Shown piece after piece: positions 11,462-21,115 of a DNA stretch of 64,000 nucleotides. The position numbers and the translations under genes are program-made. Every line of letters begins with the position of its first letter. The first letter of the stretch is position 1. The stretch is from Sophora flavescens (Eukaryota; Streptophyta; Magnoliopsida; Fabales; Fabaceae): NCBI GenBank assembly GCA_030762895.1, contig CM061063.1, positions 58,359,196 to 58,423,195 on the forward strand, read 5' to 3'. The notes under the pieces were generated by a model, which was not told the origin of the DNA, searched no databases, and was given only the letters and a program-made list of their open reading frames with translations.

Positions 11462-12635
11462 TCAATCATCTTCATAAAGCACGGTAAAGTCTTCTACATT
11501 ACTTTCTTTATTCATTTTGTGGCATTCATCAATCTCAACCAGTAACAAAGGATCATTCACTACCTTAAACTTGCAGTGACCTTTTATCCCATACTGATAC
11601 AAAAAACAAACAGTCTATAAGTCACACTTGTAGGGAATGTTAGAAAATGATATAGCTGAATTAATACCAACATTACCTTCTCTCATATACCATGGAAATA
11701 TGGGTGCTTAATAGCCTCTTCAGCTGAAATTCTTTTATTTGGACATAGGCAAAGCATTTTCTGGTCAACATAAAACACTGAGCATAAATAAACTTATAAT
11801 AGATAAAAAAATATTTCCAGCAATGATGGTTTCCTCGCCATCATTCAAGAGAATTGTTTTGCCAACTATAAACAATTAAATTATGTAAAGTTTTGGTGGT
11901 AAGTTCATTTTCTTCGTTGAACTCATTGAAAATTCAGATATAGGTGGAATGCATTAACACACCAAAAAGAAGAGAAGCAGGAATAGTGCAATAAGGGAAC
12001 AAGGGGAGTGGGATAGAGATACGGTTAGCGCTGCCCAAATCAAATGTATTAACTTACTAGTATTAGTAAAATTAAAATATATGAATCAATGTTGCAACTA
12101 GGGGAATAGCATTGAAATACAGTTAGCCAATGGCTTATGCATACGAGGCAGATGTCAAAATGACTTACCGATAGAAGATCAACACTAGTTGGTTTGAGAT
12201 TGGGAAACTCTGCTACTAGGTTCTACAAAAACCAACAGTTACCATAAATTGCTTATCTATGTTTTCAAAATGAAACAAAAACTGGTAAAAGAAACCAGAG
12301 AACATCGAATACCTTCGGTTTCATTGGAGCACCGAGTTTTTCAACAAAGTCGTATACAGAAGTCAGTCCAGGCCAGGTTTGTTCTGTTGGGGTACCAAGC
12401 AAGCTTCATAAATAAAATTTCCAATTATTAGTTGAGTTGCATCTTTAGGTGCAGATAAACCGTACAAATACTTGATGTATTATGATAAAAATAACCTAAA
12501 TATCTCATTTAATATGTTCCATTCATTTGAACCAGTGAACATCGCCGACCAATAACCAGCTCATTAAATATACAACCCGCAGACCAGATATCAACTGGAG
12601 TTGAGTATTTGGTGGAGCCAAACAAGAGTTCAGGT
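11462..12635 (-). pseudogene. Divergent cyclin-dependent kinase, copy A (5' half deleted)
   Basis: Only the C-terminal exons survive: part of exon 5 (12,496-12,635), exon 6 (12,313-12,403), exon 7 (12,169-12,222) and exon 8 (11,683-11,760), plus a possible extra 3' exon to 11,462. Exon 5 reads PELLFG ... TPVDIWSAGCIF, then a 1-bp loss relative to copy B near 12,546 shifts the frame. Everything N-terminal of the APE motif (glycine loop, catalytic loop, DFG) is gone: the sequence jumps at about 12,635 to DNA that in copy B lies 2.65 kb upstream of the gene. Exons 6-8 remain open and close to copy B. Confidence 0.88.
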
Positions 12636-13272
12636 TGGGTACTAGGTGTACTCAAAACCCTTACAATCAAAACATAGTTACAAATGAACCAAAACATCTC
12701 AAGCTATTACAACAACCAGAGCCAATTGGATAGGCAATAGGTTGGTAAATAGCACAAGCCCCTACAAAACATCTGTGTTTGCCCCTCCCACTGTATTGCC
12801 TGCAACTTTGCAAAATAAAAATCGTTTCTGGCACTAGTAACAAGACAGTCACAGCTGGAGCAAAAACAGTCTAGAGCTCCCATTCAAAAATTCAACATTC
12901 AGCAAATGAATGTACTAGCCACCTGCTTCTATCAATGGTTGGCATTAGCAGCCAAACCATTATCACAACAAACACAGCAAGGCAGATTAATAGCAGAAAC
13001 AGTAATAGCTTGCCCCTACAATTCATTTCCCACTGCGAAAAAAAAAAGCAGCGAGCGTGAGTTCTCAGAGCGAGAATTCCATAAGTTGTCCAGCTATGGC
13101 AACAATACAGTAACCATGTAGCCACATCCTAATGTCCCGTTTGCATTACTGAATTCACTTTTAAATTTTTGATTATATAGCTGCTGTGTATTTTTGTCTC
13201 TGTATAAATTGTCTACATAAACATATTTAAAATGAATAAAAAGGAATGGGAAGAAGAGGGTGGTGGTTGGAA
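12636..13272. other. CDK upstream block, copy A side of the deletion
   Basis: Matches copy B 60,972-61,609, which lies 5' of the kinase start. On the minus strand there is a hydrophobic frame (12,892-13,125; LLLFLLLICLAVFVVIMVW) that could be a membrane segment. Its N-terminal half is not preserved between copies, so I do not call a gene. The right edge is the duplication boundary. Confidence 0.45.
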
Positions 13273-13780
13273 TTTTTATGATATTTTTTTTCTAACAATT
13301 ACTTTATTTCATTTTGCTCTAAAATCTTTTAGCCATTAATAATAAATATTTCTTTTCCACTATACAATTTTTATTGACTGATACCATACAATATTTAAAT
13401 GAGAGTAATTGAGATATTTTTAGTAAAAAATTAAAATAATTTAAATTAATACTTATTAAAGAGGATATGCAATTACTTCATAATAATATTTTGTATACAT
13501 CATTTATCCTAAAATAAAAAAGATAAACGAAAATGAATAGATTATTAGCGGATTTGGCATGTAAAAAAAATTAATTAGCATGTTTGGACAAACAAAAAAT
13601 ATAATATTAAAAAATAGTAAATATTTAAGCTAATTTGTATTAGGAATTATTGAAAAGGTTATTCAATTATTTCTTGATATTTTTTTTAGAAATTTTATTT
13701 TGAAATTTAAAATAATTTAATAAAAATAAGTAAATGATCAGTAGATTCAGCAATCATAGAAATTAAAGATTTAAAAATAA
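13273..13780. other. AT-rich spacer at the duplication edge
   Basis: Very AT-rich single-copy sequence between the end of copy A and the truncated 3' end of the PLP-enzyme pseudogene. Nothing recognisable. The missing C-terminal exons of that gene would be expected on this side, so this spacer replaced them. Confidence 0.45.
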
Positions 13781-13788
13781 ATTAGGAA

Positions 13789-13843
13789 AGAAATGAAGAA
13801 TCCAGCACAATCTAACCAATTGAAATGAAGAATCCAGCACCTT
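13789..13843. repeat. Short tandem duplication at the truncated gene end
   Basis: GAAATGAAGAATCCAGCAC occurs twice, about 32 bp apart. It overlaps the splice junction after exon 8 of the PLP-enzyme pseudogene. It marks a local rearrangement where the rest of the gene is missing. Confidence 0.7.
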
Positions 13844-14229
13844 GATTGCCTCCCCAACCATTTGAGGTGAAAGAAATAATCCCTGGAAGAAGGCTCACAT
13901 GATATCACCAGGGGTTGAACCACAATCCACGCCAAGCCCGGGTGCAGAAAGACGAGCAGCAGCTGCTTCAACCCATTTTTTTCTCCCAGCAACATATCTG
14001 CCACATGGTGCAATTGTTCCACCAGGATTCTTTATCAAACTGCCTGCAATCAAATCTGCACCCTGCCCACCAATGTACAATGTGATACTACACATCCTTG
14101 GAATAAAACAACAAAGTGTGTCACATTATCACATACCACCATGGGAGGTTCAATGCTTTCGACAAATTCACCATAGCAGTTGTCCACCATGACTAAGCAG
14201 CCAGGATTTTGCATCTGTACATATATATA

Positions 14230-14640
14230 TGTGAGAGCATGTCATGGAGCGAAAATACCATGGGTTAAAAGGTTATAGGAGAATGGTACTGACTAATCAT
14301 ATGCTAAGGATATATGTTCTACTATATACTTATAAAAGTAGCAATGTCACTTTGGTCTCTTTCTTTCCACCTTAAAGGAGAAGATAGTGATGTGCATATG
14401 TACAATTGTACATATTGATGAGAAACTATGTCATAGAACGAGGGTTTCAAGTGTAAAAAGTTAGAGGAGAATTGCACAGACTTAATCAACTATTAAGATT
14501 TTGTACTATACACATAAAAACATGTCTCCCTGGTATCTCATTCCCTACCGCATCTCCACATTCAAAAATGAGATCAAATATGTCATAAAGTGAAAATTCC
14601 ATGGTCAGAAAAACTCAAGGGGGTTTGTAAACAGTAATCA
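14230..14640. repeat. Three diverged repeats within the pseudogene intron
   Basis: Blocks beginning near 14,236, 14,428 and 14,576 share an ATGTCAT(G/A)(G/A)A(G/A)(C/T)G core. In the first two it is followed by AAAAGGTTA/AAAAGTTAGAGGAGAAT and then TACTATATAC or TACTATACAC. They look like old tandem copies 150-190 bp apart. Function unknown. Confidence 0.45.
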
Positions 14641-15306
14641 TCTGCTTAAGTAATGCCTTTCAGGCTTGGGCTTAAAATCCTAACACTAGTGCCTTAAAAT
14701 CTTCTTCTACTATATGTCATGCCACTGTTTTTCCTAATATTTATAGGTCACAACAGGAACAAATCAGCTTTGTATTAGTACTTAGTAGTTTCCAATAATT
14801 TTACCAAGAAAGAAATAACTTTTCAAATGTAAAACAACTATACTTAGTAGAATTTTCAATAACTCCTTTTCAACTCTGGATTTCGTTTGGGATAGGGTTA
14901 CTGTTTTGCCATCCCTTTGATGCTCTGCCCATGGGTTTTTAAGTGGTGCTTCTTTGTTAGATATGCAAAGAGATTGACATGCTTTGTTGCATGGCTCTGT
15001 CACTTAGGTTTTAGTTGTTTCTGTTAGTCTTTCTGTGAGGATGCCTTATCCACTTCCTTTGTACTCTTCTCTTCTCATCTAATAATATTTCTTTTATTAG
15101 AAAAAATAAAATAGCAGGGACTTGAATTAACCAAAACATAGAAGTCGGAATAATTTGATATATTATTCTAGATCATGTAGTAGCAATCAAATATAGTTTC
15201 ATCTATGCCGGCATTTTGGACTAGGGAAATTAAACAATAATTACAAAATATGCGAGCATTTAAAATTTTAAATCACACCTGTTACAGTAATTGCCTTTAA
15301 TAATGC
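14640..15306. other. Intron sequence between exon 7 and the Copia element
   Basis: No exon or clear mobile element. The stretch 14,960-15,105 ends in TCATCTAATAATATTTC and an A-rich tail and could be the 3' end of a retroposed sequence, but nothing upstream identifies it. Confidence 0.35.
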
Positions 15307-17405
15307 TGTTGAAGTTATGGATTTTAAATAGAAAAGAGAGAGAAGAAAAAGAATGAAGACTATACTTGAAAACTAAAAATGAATATACCTTTTGTCTTTG
15401 CATTCCAATAGGACTACAATATATAATAGATAAGGAACATGATTCCTAGAGCATTAATTATATATGTTAAGTCCTAGGAGAATAGATGCAATGAAAATGA
15501 GAATACAATGGATGAGAATCCACTGTCCACACCGTCCAACCTTAATATAACATCAATCCTAATCTAATTTCAATAGTATTAATTATAAGCTATTTTCAAC
15601 ACTCCCCCTCAAGCTAAAGCTTACTATGTTTTAAGCTTGTTACAAATATACCCTTTGGAAGAAAATTTAACAATCAGACCCCAAAAATATATCTTGGATA
15701 AACCAACGAGAAGCACCATAACAACCAGCCAATAAGGTTCGTGTCCAAGAACAAACCACCAAACAACCAACTGAAGAAACCATTGCTGACTTCACAAACG
15801 GCAAGCAAACCAAATATAAACGATAATAAACCAGCGCTTACAGCAGCTGAAGCTTAAACTGGAAGTTATCACAACTTCAAACCAAATTAGAATGATATTG
15901 GGACGGCGCTTACAACTGCTGAAGTCCCAACTTGAAGGTGTCACAACTTCAAACCAAACTGAAACATATGGATCAGCACTTACAGCAGCTGGTGTCCTAA
16001 CTGAGACCGATGGTTGTGTCGGTGTCATCATGACTTTGAACCAAATCGGAATAATAAATTGTAGTTGAGGTTTGGAAATGATTGTGGTGCATCCAAACAA
16101 TGCTAAATAGCACCAAAGAGACAAAAAAAAAACCATCAGAGGGCAACTCAAAACGACAACAAAAAACAGAGACTTCTGAAAAATAGTTAGTAATGCAAAA
16201 CTCCAAGGAAGGGGTAGCAGGAACTTGAGACCCATAAGCCAAACATGGTCAAAACTGAAGGAGGAGGGTTTAGCAAATAGAATTTTGAATACAATGATTG
16301 GAATAGTCCCAAACTTTTAGGGCTCGTTTGGTGGTCAGGATAGGATAAGGGCGGATAGGATAAGGGAGCAGGATAGGAGGAGGATAGGATATAAGTTGTT
16401 ATCCTATCCGACGTTTGGTGTCCACCAGATAACCAACTGGATAGCATTGTAATTTTAGCATGAATTTTAAAATTTTCGTTCTTGTTCTGAATGTTTTCAT
16501 ATTTTATTAGATTTTAGTTTTTTTTTATAATTTTCATTTTTTAAGATTATATAAAGAGACAAAATTGTCCTTGTGATAAAATTATATATAATATTTAAAA
16601 TTTTTAAAATATTGTTTAACTTAAATTAATTTTTTTATAATTTTAAATATTCATTTTTAGTTTTTACTTTACATATAGTTAAATTATTAGAATATTTTAT
16701 TTATTTTTCAGTTTTTAAAAATTATATAAAGTAACAAAATTAGCCTTGTGAGAAGAAATAATAATTTTTAAAATTAATTATTAATATTTTTATTATTTTA
16801 TGTTTTATTATACCTTTTTCGGTAACCATATTATAATTTATTATACTTTAATTATTTTATGTATACATTTTTTTTATACTTTATTATGCTTTAAATCACC
16901 TTATCCTATCCTGTCGAGTTCTAACTCAGCTCCCCCTCAAGATAGAATTTTAACTAGATGGACAGGATAGGATAGGAGATAGGATTGATTTATCCTATCT
17001 TGCTGGCTCACCAAACAATAGTTTCAGACAGGATATGATAGCTTATCCTATCCTGTCTCTCTTATCCTGACCACCAAACGAGTCCTTAGGGACTCAGCGG
17101 AATAGTGGCAGGATAGGTCACGGAGGATGGTACCTCTCTGATACCATGTTGAAGAATGATGACTATACTTGAAAGTGAAACTGGATGTTTCTTGTGTCTT
17201 GCATTCCAATAGGACTACAATATATAATAGATAAGGGAACATGATTCCTCGAGCATTAATTATATATGCTAAGTCCTAGGAGAATAGATGCAATGAAAAT
17301 GAGAATACAATGGATGAGAATCCACCGTCCAACCGTCCAAACTTAATATAACATCAATCCTAATCTAATTTCGATAAGAGTGTTAATTATAAGCTATTTT
17401 CAACA
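15307..17405 (-). mobile_element. Small non-autonomous Copia-type LTR element
   Basis: Two direct repeats, 15,307-15,601 and 17,147-17,405, both begin TGTTGAAG and end TTTTCAACA. They share the GGACTACAATATATAATAG and AATGGATGAGAATCCAC blocks. Target repeats are AATGC/AATGG. Orientation is minus: TGGTATCAGAG (plus 17,136-17,146) abuts the 17,147 LTR and is a primer site for initiator tRNA-Met, and CTTGAGGGGGAG (plus 15,602-15,613) abuts the other LTR as polypurine tract. The internal region of about 1.5 kb, half of it a later Tourist insertion, has no pol. The ORFs at 15,792-16,447 show no Gag or Pol motif I recognise. The 15,307 LTR carries about 35 extra bases near its start. Confidence 0.88.
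16320..17085. mobile_element. Tourist/PIF-Harbinger-type element nested in the Copia element
   Basis: A 766-bp AT-rich insert. Its ends are GGGCTCGTTTGGTGGTCAGG and, reverse complemented, GGACTCGTTTGGTGGTCAGG. It is bounded by TTA on both sides (16,317-16,319; 17,086-17,088). Subterminal GGATAGGATA repeats occur in both halves. No transposase ORF. It inserted after the Copia element, giving a clear order of events. Confidence 0.87.
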
Positions 17406-18589
17406 AATGGTAACTGAAAAAGCATAATGTTACGGTTCAAAGCAAAGAGCACAATTAAGAACCTCACTTTGATTATTTTTATCGCCTTCCCTATGTCATT
17501 AACACTCAAACTCTGACGCCATGAATAACCACATGATCTTTGAATGAGTGCACATTTTGTATTAGGTTTGACAGCAACCATCAGTGCATTCCAGTCAAGT
17601 CCACCATCCTCAGCAAGCTGATGGAAAAATGTCAGATAAAAGTAAGAAAAAAGACTAACTAATTATAGACAGAAAAATATAGTAATTACTAAACTCTAAT
17701 TAGTAACATACTGGAACTTCTCGGTACTTCACCCCAAAATCTTGGAGGGAACCCAATCCACCCGAGTCCCTTTTCCCAATTACTTCCTCTAAGGTGTCAT
17801 AGGGAGCACCAGCAACTGCAAAAAGCTGACAACTTTATTAGTCTAGACCATATTCAAATTACAAACTCAACAGGACAATATTCAATAGGACAAAACCTAA
17901 GTAAAGTTCTTTAGGAGGATGTGATGACTTTATCTAAATTTTGTCCTATTTCTATAACTAGAGCTAAACCTCTAGCAAATAATGAAGAGCAAAGATTGTC
18001 ATAAAAACAAAGTGTTACCTCATCCCCGGGCCTCAGGAGGGCAAATAAAGCACATGTGATAGCATGAGTACCTGAGGAGAACTGTTGACAGATGAGAATA
18101 TCATAACTTCTATTCTATATTGTCAACTTCATTAACAACTAAGAAGTACATTTAAAAATAAAACAAAATGGAAAAACTTAGAACCTGTGATCGAACAATA
18201 GCTGATTCAGCCCCAACTATTTCTGCAAAAGCCTGGTCAAGAGCCTCACGCCCCCCAGCTTCATCATGACCATAAACAATGCAACCACCAAAGTGTTGAT
18301 AGTAATATGCATGATAACAGGCAATTAAAATCCCAAAATACATATAACAACTATTAAAACAAAAAAAGGTAGAACTGCTGAGGGCTTTAAACAGAATAGT
18401 AATTTACATTCAAAACAAAGACTTTAGTGATTAGACATGGAACCACCCACTGAAGCACCTTACCATTGAATTTATGATAGAGTACCGAAAAAATCTATGT
18501 TTATAGGATATTAAGTTATGGGTTTCCTATTTTTGCAATGCTTTTGCTCAAAATGCCAAAAAAAATACAATGGCCTCATTATCTATCCA

Positions 18590-19375
18590 ACAACAACAAT
18601 AATCAAAGTCTTTTCCCACTAGGTGAGCTAGGTTACATGGATCAAATGGTGTTACTGTGCTCTATCAAAAACCAAATCATTCTATAGGCCATTTATGCCT
18701 ACATCCTTTCTAATGGTTTCACTTAAGCTTTTTTGGTCTTCCTCTCCCTCTAATTACGGGGTTATCCTCCATATGGTCAACTCTTCTAAATGGAGCTTCT
18801 ATTGGTCTTCTTCCCATATGTCTAAACCATCTTAGGCACGATCTTACCATCTTTTCCTCAATAGGTACCACTCTTACTTTTCTTCTAATACATTCATTCT
18901 TGATCTTAGCTTTTCTTGTATGCTTACTCATCTATCTCAATAATCTCATCTTTGCCACACTTTCCTTATGCTCTTGTTGGCATTTTACTGTTTAGTATTC
19001 ATTACCATAAAGCATCCCTGGTTTTATGGCTATATGGTAGAATTTTCTTTTATCTTGATAGGTATCTTTTGATCACAAATAACACTTGAAACATTCCCCC
19101 ATTATGATTTACATCTCCTTCTATTTCTCCATCACTCTGTATGATAGATCCAAGGTACCTCGACTCTATGACTTGTGGTATGGTATAATCTCTAATTTTC
19201 ACCTATAAGTCAGAATTTGCATTTCATATACTTCATTTTACTTTTTCTTAAATGGAAGCCATGTGATACCAAAAACTTCCCTCCATAACTCTAACTTACC
19301 ATTTATGACCTCTCTTGATTCTCCCACTAGGACTATATCATTTGCAAAAAGTTCATCAGAATCTGATGAATGACT
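18590..19375 (-). mobile_element. LINE (non-LTR retrotransposon) 3' fragment
   Basis: Minus-strand translations match the end of plant LINE ORF2. In order they show a reverse-transcriptase palm end (ELFANDIVLVGES-like), GFHL-RKSKMKYMKCKF, a VIESRYLGSIIQSDGEIE-like motif, and the tail CLRWFRHMGRRPIEAPFRR...GRGRPKK at 18,719-18,931. Frames are broken by stops and shifts. It lies in the intron between exons 2 and 3 of the PLP-enzyme pseudogene. The 5' end is truncated, as is usual for LINEs. Confidence 0.8.
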
Positions 19376-20769
19376 CATAAAATATATTTACCAATTCCAA
19401 TCAAAACAGTGAACATTTATCAGCCATAAACCCATTGGCATACTTACATGAGATCCAACGCGTGCATTCTGGAAAGCTTTAAGGACGCAGGTTGTATTGC
19501 ATGCAACCAAATTATCAACAGCCCTGAACTCTGATTGCAAGGCATCCACTGCTTCCAAAACCTGCACTGCAAGAAGAGGTAACCATTTCTGTACTTGCCC
19601 AATCCATAAGCTTTTTCAGCTTGTAATAACAGACACCAGCATCTACATCAGAATCAACATCAAATAGAAATAAAACCCCCTCACACTCTGACTAGCTCAG
19701 TGCTCATAACAAACCAGAAAATAATATAAGAGAGAGAAATATTTTCAGCAATGAAAACAAAATCAAATCATATGCTATTACAAATTCAAAGCTAAAATTT
19801 CAACTGAGTGACTCAACCAGTTTTTCAAAAACAACCGGAATATTTTTCATTCTCGCAGACCGATGAACACCACACTCTTGTAGAACCAATTTATATTCAT
19901 TTCTTTCACTTCATCAATGCACGAAGTAAACACCAAAAGCAAATTCATAAAAAATGCATTCAACCAAAAATAGAGCCCTAATTTGATGTTCTATTTGGTT
20001 CGAGCATTTTGGTGAATACCAGAAAGACGAAGCAGATAGAAGTAGCACCTGAGGGACGAAGGGGTTGGGAATGGGATGATGAACGTTGTTAACGTTGACA
20101 GGAAGTGATACGGTAGAGACACAGCGAACAGTAGCCATTGTTGGAGTGGAAGCTCGAATAGGATGCGCAGGATAAGCAGAGGTGGTGCAGGATATGAGGT
20201 ACATTCTTCCTTTAACAAAGAAGCTTCTGAAGTTGTTCTATGGCGATTGGCGAGTCTATCCCGAATGATGTGTCATATCAGTGATAGGGCTCACATGTAA
20301 CACCCTAGTTTTTACACCTAGGATTAATTATTTTATTTGGATGTTTATGTTTATTAAGTTATGTGGTTTAGTCTGAGTAATTAAATTACTCTCTTCAAAT
20401 TATTTTATTGGGTGCGTTAGCACTGACTTAGTTCAGTGAATGCACGCTTACTAGACAATAATTACGTTATTGTCACTATTAAACCAGTACAGAAAAATAT
20501 TTTAAATAATATGATTAAGAGAAAAGCATTTTCATATTCTTATCCTATTTAATTTTAGAGTTAAGAATATTTTGGTTTGGTAATTTTCGGAGATTAAATT
20601 TTGGACTGAGTATTTTCTTAGTGGATCAGTTCAACTATTAATCTTTACTCTAACTTGAATTTCGAAATTATATCCTTATCAATCTTTATTTTTAGATTCT
20701 AAAAAGTAAAATCATGTTTATTTTAGGCCTAATATTTATCACTCATTTTGTACCTATTACTAAATAATC

Positions 20770-20830
20770 AGTATAAAAACCTAAGTTCTCACTTTTTTTT
20801 CTCTCTCTCTTTCTCGACGTGCTCTCTCTG
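20770..20830 (+). promoter_or_regulatory. LTR promoter, left copy
   Basis: CAGTATAAAAACC (about 20,770-20,782) is a good TATA box, followed by a CT-rich stretch typical of an LTR transcript leader. The right LTR has the same box near 30,880 (CAGTATAAAAACC). The poly-Leu/Phe/Ser ORFs over this pyrimidine tract are composition artefacts. Confidence 0.55.
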
Positions 20831-21115
20831 TTTCTCTTTTCTTTCTCTGTTTCTTTCTCGTTTCTTCTTTCTTTCTTCCTTTCTTCTCTTTTCTTCTTCT
20901 TCCTTCTCACGCCATCTTCCTCTTCCAAACTTCACCCTCCTCCTTCCTTCTCTCTAGCCGCCACGAGCCGCCCCTGCACAACCCAGCCAGCCGCCGCTCA
21001 GTCGTCGCACAAGGAGGAGACAACGCGTCTCGCGTCCCTGTACACATCACCGGAACAGCGAAACAGCGCCGCCACCGTTCTGCTTCGAAACTGCCTCGAG
21101 CTTCGCCGCGGTAAG

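Larger units (their letters stand above)
1..13272 (+). repeat. Segmental duplication, copy A
   Basis: This stretch aligns base by base, in the same orientation, with 39,147-61,609. It starts at or before the window edge. It ends near 13,272, where copy A continues into AT-rich DNA and copy B into different sequence near 61,609. It carries an ULTRAPETALA-like gene, a thioesterase-like gene and the C-terminal half of a CDK gene. Against copy B it lacks the CACTA element (empty site near 628-640) and about 2.65 kb at 12,635. The copies differ by scattered substitutions and small indels, so the duplication is not very recent. Copy A seems the more damaged: a frameshift in ULT, and a deletion plus frameshift in the kinase. 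Confidence 0.93.
13841..20204 (-). pseudogene. PLP-dependent aluminium-resistance/Met-gamma-lyase-like gene, dead
   Basis: Eight exons recognised: 20,049-20,204; 19,448-19,561; about 18,185-18,320; 18,019-18,081; 17,712-17,825; 17,468-17,617; 14,137-14,214; 13,841-14,062. Joined in order they match plant homologues of the 'aluminium resistance protein' family (cystathionine-lyase fold). Motifs include YGHDEAGGREALDQAFAE, SGTHAITCALFALLRPGDE, VDNCYGEF and GSLIKNPGGT, whose Lys should bind pyridoxal phosphate. Exon phases agree except exon 3, for which I see no good acceptor. Lesions: an in-frame TGA (13,895-13,897) replaces Arg in GDIM-R-AFFQG, and the C-terminal third of the family is absent. 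Introns hold a LINE and a Copia/Tourist nest. The start is ATG 20,204; a second ATG 22 codons later is equally possible. Confidence 0.85.

Noticed and set aside
12892..13125. Small membrane protein gene (minus), also at 61,231-61,464
   Set aside because: The hydrophobic C-terminal half is shared, but the N-terminal halves differ through indels and no start or homologue is recognisable.
13899..14192. 97-codon plus-strand ORF rich in Pro/Ala
   Set aside because: Antisense shadow of exons 7-8 of the PLP-enzyme pseudogene.
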